Below, one piece after another: positions 1-9,689 of a DNA stretch of 64,000 nucleotides. Position 1 is the first letter of the stretch. Each line of letters opens with the position of its first letter. Both the position numbers and the translations under genes were made by a program. Location: positions 14,795,906 through 14,859,905 of the forward strand of contig NC_031498.1 in NCBI RefSeq assembly GCF_000237925.1, written 5' to 3'. A model generated the notes under the pieces. The model was not told the origin of the DNA. It was given only the letters and a program-made list of their open reading frames with translations, and searched no databases. This stretch comes from Schistosoma mansoni (lineage: Eukaryota; Platyhelminthes; Trematoda; Strigeidida; Schistosomatidae).

Positions 1-592
1 CTACGTGGAAAAATTCTCAACATTATCCGGAATTCATACGATGGGCTGCAGTGCAATTCCCGCATGGATGGCAGCTGACAGACGCATTCAAGTGAAGACC
101 GTAGTCAGACAAGGCTGCTTACTCACCCCCTTTATATTTCATCTGGTGATTAAGTGGATTGTGAAGCCCTCGACGTCTCAGGGGAAGCACGGAATGCATT
201 GTACAGGTTGGATGCAATTAGAAAATTTGGTTGTCACAGATGACCCAACCCTTCTATTCAATACACACGAACAAATGCAGGTCAAAACAAACAGTGTATC
301 AAAAGCCTTTGCATCAGTTAGCCCCAACATACACAAGAGAATGATCAAGATCCTCAAATACAACATGGAGAACACCAATCTAATCAAACTCGATGGAGAA
401 ACTCTGGAAGATTTGGAAAATTTCATGTACCCCGGAAGCATCATCGATGAACAAGGAGGATCCAATCCCGACATAAGGGCGAGAATTGGAGAAGCAAGAA
501 CAGCACTCCTACAGTAGAAGAACTTATGGAACTCATAACAACATTCAGGCAACATCAAAGTCAGAATATTAAACACTAATGTCTAGACAGTA
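1..592 (+). mobile_element. Outer SR2-like (RTE) LINE, RT part, left piece
   Basis: The 3' half of a degraded RTE-clade LINE. An open frame at 5-517 (170 aa) reads through the RT region after the palm motif: VRQGCLLTPF, then a decayed FADD box (seen as TDDPTLL), then HEQMQ and a GGSNPDIRARIG stretch typical of SR2-type proteins. It stops in an early stop codon at 515-517. The copy is cut at 592/593 by a second SR2-like element; the interrupted sequence resumes at 9120. The 12 bases at 581-592 (gtctagacagta) recur at 9120-9131 as the target duplication. Its left end lies outside the window. Coding for this family is certain; the exact family name is by recall. Confidence 0.85.
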
Positions 593-3353
593 ACCCTGCC
601 TGTGGCTCTTCTAGAGGTACTGCCGGTCCCAAGCCCGGGTAAAGGAGGAGGATTGAGCATGGGGTTAGCGACCCCATCCCGAAGAAAAACTAACTCGCTA
701 GAAAAACGCTAACCAGAAAAAATAATTCAAACCACTTAAACTCTGTCCTGGGAGTTGAAGGAAGAATTATGACGCCTCAGGATCAAAGCCGAGATTCTTC
801 GGAAGTCACGAAGCCGATGCACCTTCTAACAACCAGAGCAACACTCTTTATAGGTACATGGAACGTCCGGACAATGTGGGAGACAGGGAAGACCAGTCAA
901 ATAGCAATGGAAATGAGATAAAACTTGGCAGTACTCGAAATCAGCGAAACTTATTGAACCCAAGCTGGTCAGCAAAGTCTAGATACGGGAAAGACGCTGC
1001 TGTACTCCGGTCAAGAAGAGAGAAATGCTCCACACAATCAGGGAGTTGCTCTAATGCTGTCCAGAGAAGCACGAAATGCACTTGTAGGATGGGAATCTCA
1101 TGGACCCAGGATAATCAAAGCATCATTCAAAAAAAAGAATGATCACAATGAATGTTATCCAATGTTATGCACCCACCAATGATAGCAACGACGAAGATAA
1201 AGATCAGTTCTATGAAAGGCTTCAATCAATTATAGCGAAGTACTCACGAAAGGACCTCACCATCCTGATTGGAGATCTAAATACTAAAGTCGGAGTGGAC
1301 AACACAGGATATAAAGATATAGTTGGACGACATGGACTAGGAGAGAGAAATAAAAATGGGAAGAGATTTGCAAATCTATGTGCATTCAACAAATTGGTTA
1401 TAGGCGGCACAATATTTCCACACAAACGCATACACAAAGCTAAATGGATCTCACCGGACCACGCCACAGAGAATCAGATAGATTATATATGTATCAACAA
1501 AAAATTCCGAAGGACAATAGAAGATGTGAGAACCAGGAGAGGAGCTGACATAACTACTGATCACCACCTGGTTGTGGCCAAGATGTAACTGAAGCTAAAG
1601 AAACACTGGACAACTAGACAAACAGCACTACAGAGGTTCAATACAGCCTTCCTTCGAGATACTGACAAGCTCCACGAATTCAAGATAACTGTCAACAATA
1701 GGTTCCAAGCTCTACAGGATCTACTGAATGAACAAGAAACTACTTTGGAGGACAACTGGAAATGGATCAAAGAAGCACTAACTTCAACGTTTCAAGAGGT
1801 TCTTGGTCCTAAGAAGCATCATCATAAGGAATGGATCTCTATGGCAACCACGGACAAGGTTCAAGAAAGGAAGGACAAGAAACTAGCAATTAACAACAGC
1901 CAAACACGAACAGAGAAAGTCAAAGCACAAGCAGACTACGCAGGAGCAAACAAGGAAGTGAAGAAAAGCATTAAGGCCGACAAGCAGAAATACATGGGAG
2001 AACTAGCAACGACGGCGGAAAAAGCTGCAAGAGAAGGGAATATGAAACAACCATATGATACAACGAAGAAATTGGCAGGAAGATATAGTAAACAAGAGAG
2101 AGCAGTCAAGGACAAAAAAAAGAAAGACAATCACTGAGATTCAAGAATAGAGGAAAGGTGGGCAGAATACTTCGATGAACTGCTGAATAGACCAGCCCGA
2201 TCGAATCCACAGGACATCGAAGCAGCACACACTGACCTTTCTATAGATGTCACTCCACCAACGATCGAAGAAGTCAAGATGGTCATCAGACAAATCGAGA
2301 GCGGGGAAGCGGCAGGACCTGACAATATACCAGCAGAAGCACTGAAATCAAACACTGAAGCAACAGCAAATATGCTTCACCTTCTATTCAAGAAGATTTG
2401 GGAAGAGGAACAAGTGCTAACGGACTGGAAAGAAGGATACCTCATCAAGATACCAAAGAAAGGAGATCTAAGCAAATGTGAGAATTACAGTGGCATCGGT
2501 TTGTTATCAGTACCAGGAAAAGTTTTCAACAGAGTGTTGCTGAACAGGATGAAAGACGCAGTAGATGCCCAACTTCGAGATCAACGGCCTGGATTCCGTA
2601 AGGATAGGTCGTGCACACACCAGATTGCGACACTACGGATCATCGTGGAACAATCAGCTGAGTGGAACTCGTCACTATACGTCAACTTCATTGACTATGA
2701 GAAGGCGTTTGACAGCGTAGATAGGAGAACATTATGGAAACTTCTTCAACACTATGGAGTTCCTCAGAAGATTGTCAACGTGATCCAGAACTCATACGAT
2801 GGACTACAGTGCAAAGTGGTGCATGGATGACAGCTGACAGATGCATTTCCAGTAAGGATCGCAGTCAGACAAGGCTGTCTACTCTCCCCATTCCTCTTCC
2901 TTCTGGTGATTGACTGGATTATGAAGAATTAGACATCTGAGGGGAGATACGGAATACAATGAACTTTTCAGAACCAAATGAAAGACGACTTGAACCTCGC
3001 AGATGACCTAACCCTCCTATCTCATACACACGAACAAATGCAGACGAAGACAGCAAATGTAGCAGTAGCCTCTGCATCGATAGGCTTCAACATACACAAA
3101 GGAAAAGCAAGATCCTTAATATACAGCACAGTGAACACCAACCCAATCACAATTGATGGCAAAACTCCGGAAGAGGTGGAAACATTCACGTACCTGGGAA
3201 GCATCGTTGATAAACAAGGAGGATCGGATGCAGATGTAAAGGCGAGGATTGGCAAAGCAAGGGCAGCATTTCTACAATTGAAGAACATATGGAACTCAAA
3301 ACAACTCTCAACTAATTTCAAAGTGAGAATCTTCAATACGAACGTCAAGACAG
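593..3353 (+). mobile_element. Inner SR2-like (RTE) LINE, 5' part: UTR, endonuclease and RT
   Basis: The 5' end and most of the coding region of a full-length RTE-clade LINE. A GC-richer leader (593-840) precedes an apurinic-type endonuclease that starts near 855 (GTWNVRTMWETG in the frame beginning at about 814). It continues at 1139-1588 with LIGDLNTKVG and DHHLVVAKM. A linker (1745-2137) precedes the RT: AAGPDNIPAEAL, LIKIPKKGDLSKCENY, DYEKAFDSVD and a LADDLTLL active-site box near 2998. The reading frame is broken: a frame change before 1139, a stop at 1586-1588, a frame change near 2137, stops at 2828-2830 and near 2930. The RT C-terminus is displaced to 8676-9119 by the Gypsy insertion at 3354. 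This copy is dead but recognisably full length. Confidence 0.9.
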
Positions 3354-3679
3354 TGATGATGCAACGGATATTCTAGTTTTACAACTGGATACCAGTAGCA
3401 CCTTCTATGTTCGATCGTTCCCAGTCAGATAGAAATCAGAAGTCAGACGAGAAGAGGCAGGAAAGATATATTTGATTCGTTACCAATATATCGAGGACCT
3501 TTTCTATGAGCTGGCTAATGAAACGTAGGAGCTGTGTCCCACGTCGTGTTGAAACGTGATCTGGTGCGGATGCATGACCGAAAGCCTTCAGCTAAACAAG
3601 TCCACTTAAACAACGTGGTCAGCATCCAATGTCGAACACTTAATGAGCTATTGATTTTGGGGAATTATTTACAGCTACA
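3354..3679 (-). repeat. 3' LTR of the Boudicca-like element
   Basis: A 326-bp repeat starting tgatgatgcaac and ending cagctaca on the plus strand. It is nearly identical to 8350-8675. It is the 3' LTR because the element runs on the minus strand. A pyrimidine run just to its right (C7 at 3687-3693) reads as a polypurine tract on the element strand, as expected next to a 3' LTR. Confidence 0.92.
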
Positions 3680-4204
3680 GATCACTCCCCCCCTAGTGAG
3701 GTAGTGATGCCCCTAAGACGTGACCAGCCAGAAGTTTAAACCCAACGAGTTTGTCGTTGGTAAACACTCTTCCGATAGCTTGCTTCGTTTAGCAGCGTCT
3801 GGTCGTCTTTCCTTAAACTATGGGACCAAAATGTACAACGTAGCAATAAAGAAATATAGTACAATGAAAATTTCGGTTCCTTGCGAAACTTCGTCGTTCT
3901 TTTCCAGCCGTCCTGGAAAAGAGGAAAAATAAAACGTGTGAGTGCATGTCGAAAATACACTCGTACTTGCGTAAGGACACAAGATGAGCGGAAAAAAAAT
4001 AAACTGATACACTTACAAACAGCGTAAGAGCGATCGGAAAAAAGGTTTTCTTTTGGTTTTTTTCAATATATAAATATATATATATACGCTCAAAAAAATG
4101 ATTTGTTTTTTTTTGTTTTTTTTTATATAAATAAAAAAAATGAGCATATTAAAAAAATTTTTATAATAAACTATGAAAGGGTAATTCAAGATAAAGCTTA
4201 TGTC
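3680..4204 (-). other. 3' noncoding part of the Boudicca-like element
   Basis: About 525 bases between the end of pol and the 3' LTR. It is very A/T-rich, with runs of T and (ta)n around 4040-4170, and ends in a polypurine tract next to the LTR. Part of it (about 3710-3800) has a diverged match at 21125-21200 in an older copy. No gene is seen. Confidence 0.7.
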
Positions 4205-7200
4205 CTACGTGCAATATTCGTTAAGATGTTCTGGAAATCTTACTCGTCTTCCAGAACGCGTTGTTTTAGGTTTTTCTATCGACGTTGACGAAGTATCAAG
4301 TTGTGTGTCGGTTGTCGTGTAGGGTACTACGAGTGTAGTAGCTGTGTCGTTTGCTTGTACCGAAGGAAAATCGACGTAGCTAGGGTTTCCTTCTAGGTAC
4401 GCAGCTTTGAGTCGATCGATACTGATGCTATCTTTCGTACCGTTCTTATCGACTACATAGTACTTAGGTTCGCGTTGAAGAACTTTGAAGGGTCCTTCGT
4501 ATGCTGATTCGAGGGGTCGTCGATGTGAGTCTCGACGAACGAAGACGTATGTACTATGTCGTAATTCGGGTTGAACGAAAACATCAGTTGATTGAGGTCG
4601 AGTGTGAGCAGGTTTAACTGAACGCATAGCGTTTGTAAGCCTACTCGTGTAAGAGTTTAGATCCATGTTCAATGAAGAAGCTGAAGGATCCACGAATTCT
4701 CCTGGGAGTCGGAGTGTCGTTTCGTAAACGAGTTGAGATGCCGTGTATCCAATGTCAGCTTTCACTGCATTGCGGATACCTAGCAAGACGAGTGGAAGAG
4801 CGTCTGTCCACTGTGAAACGTTTGAAGCTGATAATGAAGCTTTTAGTTGTCGATGAAAACGTTCTACCAACCCGTTTGCTTGTGGGTGGTAGGCGGTCGT
4901 TCGGAAGCGCGTGATTCCTAATAGTGAGGTCAGACAACGGAAAAGTCCAGATTCGAATTGGCGTCCGCGGTCTGTAGTGATTGTGGAAGGGCAGCCGAAA
5001 TTTGCTACCCATCGTTCGACGAAAGCACGGGCCACGGTTTCAGCAGTAATGTCCTTAATCGGTACTGCTTCTGGCCATCGCGTGAAACGGTCTACGCATG
5101 TTAGGAGATATGAGTATCCGTTCGAGTCGGGTAAGGGTCCTACTAAATCTATATGGACGTGGTCGAAACGAGCGTCAGGGGTTTTGAAAGAGCCTAAGGG
5201 ACATTTGTTGTGTCTGATCACCTTAGATTTCTGACAGCTTACACAGGAGCGTGCCCACTCCCTCACGTCTTTATTCATGCCAGGCCAACAAAAGCGTTCG
5301 GCTATAAGTTCGATTGTTGCACGAGCACCTGGATGAGAAAGATTGTGCAACGTATTGAAGACGTTGCGGCGATAATGTTTTGGTACAATTGGACGATCCC
5401 TACCTGTAGATGTGTCACAGAGTAAGGTTTCCTTACCTGTTCCCATCTGCTTAATACTTAGTTTTAGAGTTGTCGAGGATAACTCATGCTGAAGATCAAT
5501 GTCTTCTTTTTGAAGCTGAGCGAGTTTAAGAAGGTCGATTCCTTGGAAACTGTTCAAGGAGCTAATTCGAGACAAGGCGTCTGCGACTACATTGTTTGCT
5601 CCAGAAATATGTTGTATGTCTGAAGTAAACTGCGAAATGTAGTCGAGTTGTCGAGACTCTCGCGGTGAGTACTTGTCTGAGGACGAACTTAAAGAGAAGG
5701 CAAGAGGTTTGTGATCGGTGAAAAGCGTGAATTCTCTTCCTTCGATGGAATGTTGGAAATGCCGTACAGCACAATACATAGCTAGGAGTTCCCTACCGAA
5801 CGTGCTGTACCTAGATTCCGCGTCTAGCAACCGTCTCGAGAAAAATCCTAAAGGTTGCCACGAGTTGTTAACCCATTGTTGTAAGACTGCTCCGATTGCT
5901 GAGTCGGATGCGTCTACGGCGATACTAATGGGCGCTTGAGTGTCCTGATGAGCAAGCAAGGTTGCTTTAGCGATGTGTTCCTTAACTTTGGAAAATGCTT
6001 CACAGGCTATGTCGTCTAAACTAATTGATTTCGCATTTCCACGAAGTTGATCGGTTAACGGTTTCATAAGGGATGCGCATTTGGGTATGAACCGTCTATA
6101 GAAACTTACGAGACCGTTGAAAGTTCGTAACTGCTTGATCGTGGTCGGTTCTGGGTAATCCAGAATGGCCGCCACTTTGCTCCTAAGTGGTCGGATGCCT
6201 TGAGCATCAATAGTGTGTCCTAAGAAGTCTAAGCGGTTAGTTCCGATTTGGCATTTCTGAATGTTGACAGTAATGCCATGCCTTTGGAGTCGATCGAAAA
6301 CAATGTCCAGATGCTTGAGATGTGATTCTCTGTCCGGACTTGCTATTAGACAGTCATCAACATACGCATGTACGAAGTTGAGACCTCGGAAGACGTCGTC
6401 TATAAACCTTTGGAAGGTTTGAGCCGCATTTCTTAAACCAAAAGGCATTCGTAGAAATTCGTAAAGACCGAAGGGAGTGATGATGGCGGTTTTAGGAATG
6501 TCGTCAGGTGCCATCGGGATTTGGTTATAAGCTTTAACCAAGTCGATTTTCGAAAAGACAGTTGTACCTTTCAAGGTAGCTGTCAAATCGTGAATATGAG
6601 GCAGCGGGTAACGATCGGGAATGGTTTTAGCATTCAGACGCCGATAATCACCAGTTGGCCGCCAATCATTGCTGTCCTTTTTAGGGACCATGTGCAATGG
6701 GGATGCCCATGGACTATTCGATGGTCGAATTATCCCTAGGTCCATCATGTGGTCGAATTCGTTTTTAGCTAACCTAAGCTTCTCGGGAGCGAGTCTTCGG
6801 GCTTTCGAAAATACAGGTGGTCCTGTAGTCGAGATGTGATGTGTAACATTGCTGGTTACACAAGGTAATTTCGATTGCGATTGGCATATCCCGGGGTATT
6901 TGTCGAGTACTGCTTGGTACAAGGGGTCTATGGTGTGCTTAATCGTGACTGGGGATAACCTGCAACCAGAACAAGGAGTTACGCAAACGGATAACTTAGT
7001 GTTTCCGTCTATTAACCTTCGTGCGCGTGTGTCGATGAGTAGATTGTGGTGTTGTAACAGGTCTATACCAATGATTGGCATAGAGACATCTGCAACCACG
7101 AAAATCCAGTGTATGGGTTTGCGTAAACCCACGTTAAGGTAGACGTACCTTTTACCGTAAGTAGCGATCGGCTTTCCGTTTGCCGCCTGTAAACTTAAAA

Positions 7201-7288
7201 CAGACTCGCGAAGTCTGTCGTCGGGATTTGCTGGAAGAACGCTAACTTCTGCGCCAGTGTCGACGAGGTAGCGAACTTTCGTAGTCAC
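4205..7288 (-). CDS. pol: pol polyprotein of the Boudicca-like Gypsy element
   Basis: A 1027-aa open frame. Domain order: aspartic protease ([12 protein letters not shown] near residues 9-20), reverse transcriptase (about 150-400, with [14 protein letters not shown] and the YVDD box near 312), RNase H (FTDHKPLAF near 530) and integrase (about 640-950). The integrase shows a zinc-binding HHCC region with CVSCQKSK and a catalytic core with [19 protein letters not shown] and [14 protein letters not shown]. It ends with a short tail ([12 protein letters not shown]). Protease before RT and integrase after RNase H places it in Ty3/Gypsy. The frame is open throughout. The many shorter plus-strand frames across 4672-7559 are shadows of this gene. 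Confidence 0.92.
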   Translation of the reverse strand: MTTKVRYLVDTGAEVSVLPANPDDRLRESVLSLQAANGKPIATYGKRYVYLNVGLRKPIHWIFVVADVSMPIIGIDLLQHHNLLIDTRARRLIDGNTKLSVCVTPCSGCRLSPVTIKHTIDPLYQAVLDKYPGICQSQSKLPCVTSNVTHHISTTGPPVFSKARRLAPEKLRLAKNEFDHMMDLGIIRPSNSPWASPLHMVPKKDSNDWRPTGDYRRLNAKTIPDRYPLPHIHDLTATLKGTTVFSKIDLVKAYNQIPMAPDDIPKTAIITPFGLYEFLRMPFGLRNAAQTFQRFIDDVFRGLNFVHAYVDDCLIASPDRESHLKHLDIVFDRLQRHGITVNIQKCQIGTNRLDFLGHTIDAQGIRPLRSKVAAILDYPEPTTIKQLRTFNGLVSFYRRFIPKCASLMKPLTDQLRGNAKSISLDDIACEAFSKVKEHIAKATLLAHQDTQAPISIAVDASDSAIGAVLQQWVNNSWQPLGFFSRRLLDAESRYSTFGRELLAMYCAVRHFQHSIEGREFTLFTDHKPLAFSLSSSSDKYSPRESRQLDYISQFTSDIQHISGANNVVADALSRISSLNSFQGIDLLKLAQLQKEDIDLQHELSSTTLKLSIKQMGTGKETLLCDTSTGRDRPIVPKHYRRNVFNTLHNLSHPGARATIELIAERFCWPGMNKDVREWARSCVSCQKSKVIRHNKCPLGSFKTPDARFDHVHIDLVGPLPDSNGYSYLLTCVDRFTRWPEAVPIKDITAETVARAFVERWVANFGCPSTITTDRGRQFESGLFRCLTSLLGITRFRTTAYHPQANGLVERFHRQLKASLSASNVSQWTDALPLVLLGIRNAVKADIGYTASQLVYETTLRLPGEFVDPSASSLNMDLNSYTSRLTNAMRSVKPAHTRPQSTDVFVQPELRHSTYVFVRRDSHRRPLESAYEGPFKVLQREPKYYVVDKNGTKDSISIDRLKAAYLEGNPSYVDFPSVQANDTATTLVVPYTTTDTQLDTSSTSIEKPKTTRSGRRVRFPEHLNEYCT

Positions 7289-7335
7289 ATCCGTGACATA
7301 TAAGAGGCGGCTGTGTTCGCCGGCTACGGTTGCCG

Positions 7336-8169
7336 TTAACGCGTGCCGGCTGGGAAGTTTCCCGAACTGTTTTTCGTGTCACTCGATTTTGGGGTCGGAT
7401 AATTGCAAGGTTTCCTGCAGTTTCTGGAAAACTTACCGTACTGGTTATGATACCAGCACCAGTCGGGATTGTCTGTCTCTCGTGGTCGAGAGCCAGATCG
7501 CTTACGTGAGGCACTTCTACGCGGGGTTTTTGACTGACTACGGTCATTGCGAACTCTAAGATATCGTGTAAGCGTGTGACATAGTTCGGCCATGTCCGTC
7601 GAGGTCGATTGGGGTTTTTCTTTGACGGAAAAAACCTCGGCCTTAGAAGATCTAGTGATTTCCAAGATTCGATCGGCAGATGCAGCTAGTTCATCTATGG
7701 CATTGTTTTGAAATGAAACAAGCACTGCCTGCACCTGTTGAGGGAGTTTAGACAAGAAAAGTTGTCGAAATAGGCCATCATCGAAAGTTCGTTGGCCGAT
7801 GACTTCTCTCATTCTAAGCAACATGTCCGTCGCAGAACCATGTTGTAAGTCGATATTGTTAAGGAGTTGGTCTAACCGTTGTCGATCAGTTAGGTCTCCT
7901 CGTTTTAAAATCGATAGCTTAAGCGATTCGTAAGGTTCGGAAACATCACTAGTAAACATACTAGGTGTTACGTACCTGTTAAACTCGCGCGGTAACGCCT
8001 TAACTACCGCGAGGAAACGTGTGCGCGAGTCCGTGATTCCGTGCATGCTAAAATCGGCTTCTGCATAGCAGAACCAGGACTCGATATTGTCGGGCCAAAA
8101 TGGCGTTAACTGAATCGAAATAGGGGGAATAGGCTTTAACTTAAAGACCTTGGGTGAGTGTTCCGTCAT
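7336..8169 (-). CDS. gag: gag of the Boudicca-like Gypsy element
   Basis: A 277-aa open frame, the first in the minus-strand element. The first 180 residues form the capsid-like helical region ([18 protein letters not shown], then [12 protein letters not shown]), typical of this group of Gypsy gags. A basic linker rich in Arg and Ser follows ([11 protein letters not shown]). Near residue 240 comes a short Cys/His motif ([18 protein letters not shown]) in place of a classical CCHC knuckle, which would bind RNA. Structural protein of the intracellular particle. It lies just upstream of pol in another frame. Confidence 0.88.
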   Translation of the reverse strand: MTEHSPKVFKLKPIPPISIQLTPFWPDNIESWFCYAEADFSMHGITDSRTRFLAVVKALPREFNRYVTPSMFTSDVSEPYESLKLSILKRGDLTDRQRLDQLLNNIDLQHGSATDMLLRMREVIGQRTFDDGLFRQLFLSKLPQQVQAVLVSFQNNAIDELAASADRILEITRSSKAEVFSVKEKPQSTSTDMAELCHTLTRYLRVRNDRSQSKTPRRSASRKRSGSRPRETDNPDWCWYHNQYGKFSRNCRKPCNYPTPKSSDTKNSSGNFPAGTR

Positions 8170-8330
8170 AGTAATATAGCTAACGAAAAATGTCTAATTA
8201 AAATATATCCGAGAAAAAAAATTCGCGAAGAAAGGTATATCACAATATATAAAATTCAAATAAAGAATAACAATGAATAATAATATTCCAAAATGGAACA
8301 GACTCACAGTATATTGACTTGGTGTACCAG

Positions 8331-8348
8331 ATCACGTCGGTCTCACCA
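8331..8348 (-). promoter_or_regulatory. Primer-binding site, tRNA-Trp-like
   Basis: One base inside the 5' LTR lies a stretch that on the element strand begins TGGTGAGACCGACGTGAT. From memory this matches the complement of the 3' end of animal tRNA-Trp at about 16 of 18 positions. The position (next to the LTR, beginning TGG) is seen; the tRNA identity is inferred. Confidence 0.6.
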
Positions 8349-8349
8349 A

Positions 8350-8675
8350 TGAGGATGCAACGAATATTCTAGTTTTACAACTGGATACCAGTAGCACCTT
8401 CTATGTTCGATCGTTCCCAGTCAGATAGAAATCAGAAGTCAGACGAGAAGAGGCAGGAAAGATATATTTGATTCGTTACCAATATATCGAGGACCTTTTC
8501 TATGAGCTGGCTAATGAAACGTAGGAGCTGTGTCCCACGTCGTGTTGAAACGTGATCTGGTGCGGATGCATGACCGAAAGCCTTCAGCTAAACAAGTCCA
8601 CTTAAACAACGTGGTCAGCATCCAATGTCGAACACTTAATGAGCTATTGATTTTGGGGAATTATTTACAGCTACA
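8350..8675 (-). repeat. 5' LTR of the Boudicca-like element
   Basis: A 326-bp repeat matching 3354-3679 with about two differences. The left edge abuts the primer-binding site at 8331-8348, so this is the 5' LTR of a minus-strand element. The right edge abuts the acag duplication. Confidence 0.92.
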
Positions 8676-9119
8676 ACAGTTCTACTGTACGGAGCTGAAA
8701 CGTGGAGAACTACTACGACCATCATCAGGAAGGTACAAGTATTTATAAACGGTTGTCTACGCAAAATACTCAACATCCGATGGCCGGATACTATCAGCAA
8801 CAGTGTTTTATGGGAGAGGACAAACCAGCTTCCAGCTGAAGAGGAAATTAGGAAAAGATGTTGGAAGTGGATCGGACATACATTAAGGAAATCACCAATG
8901 TGCATTACAAGGCAAGCCCTAACTTGGAATCCAGAAGGGAAGCGGAAAAGAGGAAGGCTAACGAACACATTACGCCGGGAAATACAAGCAGATATGAAAA
9001 AGAATGAATAGAAACTGGAATGAACTGGAAAGGAAGGCTCAGTACAAAGTTGGGTGGAGAATGCTGGCAAGCGGCCTATGCTCCTCGACAAGGGGTAACA
9101 GGCGTAAGTAAGTAAGTAA
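8676..9119 (+). mobile_element. Inner SR2-like LINE, 3' part and tail
   Basis: Continuation of the inner SR2-like LINE after the Gypsy insertion. The frame reads [39 protein letters not shown] and [17 protein letters not shown], the usual C-terminal domain of SR2-type proteins. A stop follows near 9007; the usual end of the protein continues in another frame. The element ends in a short (gtaa)n tail at about 9105-9119, as RTE elements do. It is followed directly by the 12-bp target duplication and the remainder of the outer LINE. The bases acag at 8676-8679 repeat those at 3350-3353 and are the Gypsy target duplication. Confidence 0.9.
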
Positions 9120-9197
9120 GTCTAGACAGTACTAAAGTACGGAAGTGAAATCTCGTGAACTACCACAACCATCAACTAAAATGTACACTATTTATTT
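9120..9197 (+). mobile_element. Outer SR2-like LINE, right piece
   Basis: Resumption of the outer LINE after the nested stack. It begins with the second copy of the 12-bp duplication (9120-9131) and reads TVLKYGSEIS, then TTTI, which aligns with the [16 protein letters not shown] stretch of the inner copy. It is lost near 9197, where a CR1-like 3' end begins. Confidence 0.75.
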
Positions 9198-9680
9198 ATT
9201 TGAACACAAACTTTAGTACAAAGAGGCATCAAACACACATGCACCACACATATCATTTGATTTGTGTGGGGCTGTGAAACTGACTAGAACACCCAAATAG
9301 AAACAGGATGATTGTTTATAAGCATTCTAATGGTTCAGATTTTTCCGTACGGAATGGAAGAAGCTTTCGCTTAACGGGTTTCCGTATCTAGTAGCAGTGA
9401 ATCACCGATGCCTCTAGGTGGGAACCTAGGCAAATTTTTGATAAAAGAGGAAGAAGAAAAATGGTTGGTGAATCATAGTAGGATACTATCCTTAATCCTT
9501 GAGAATATGTCAAGTTTTCTCCTAAAAGACTCCTAGGAAGTCTCTTTAACTAGCTCATCCGGCAGCGAATTCCAGCATTTTAATACGCTTAAGGAGTAGA
9601 AGGTGTATATACAGTCTGTTCTGTGTTGTGTCTTTAGTTTCTGGGTGTTACCACTGAGGGTCGTGTTCGGACTGCTTGAA
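9186..9680 (-). mobile_element. CR1-like LINE fragment, 3' end
   Basis: On the minus strand this reads the extreme C-terminus of a CR1-like protein (NTQKLKTQHRTD, then LKCWNSLPDELVKE), followed by a 3' UTR that ends in an (attt)n stretch near 9186. The coding part (9355-9660) is nearly identical to 19607-19912, with only a few differences by eye, whereas flanking sequence differs. The piece at 9230-9290 resembles the end of the dispersed repeat at 34926-35254 and 61318-61640. It is 5'-truncated. Confidence 0.72.
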
Positions 9681-9689
9681 CAGTTAACA

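Larger units (their letters stand above)
3354..8675 (-). mobile_element. Ty3/Gypsy LTR retrotransposon, Boudicca-like, looks whole
   Basis: A 5.3-kb Gypsy element lying on the minus strand inside the inner SR2-like LINE. It is bounded by 326-bp LTRs (3354-3679 and 8350-8675) that begin TG, end CA and differ at only two positions by eye, so it is young (roughly 0.6% LTR divergence). A 4-bp duplication (acag) flanks it at 3350-3353 and 8676-8679. Parts in order on the minus strand are 5' LTR, primer-binding site, gag, pol, a T/A-rich 3' leader, a polypurine tract and the 3' LTR. Gag and pol lie in different frames, as many Gypsy elements have. It looks whole or nearly so. LTR length and gene order recall Boudicca of S. 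mansoni; that name is from memory. Confidence 0.93.

Noticed and set aside
4672-7559. Many plus-strand ORFs of 70-107 aa
   Set aside because: They are shadows opposite the minus-strand pol and gag frames and show no domains.
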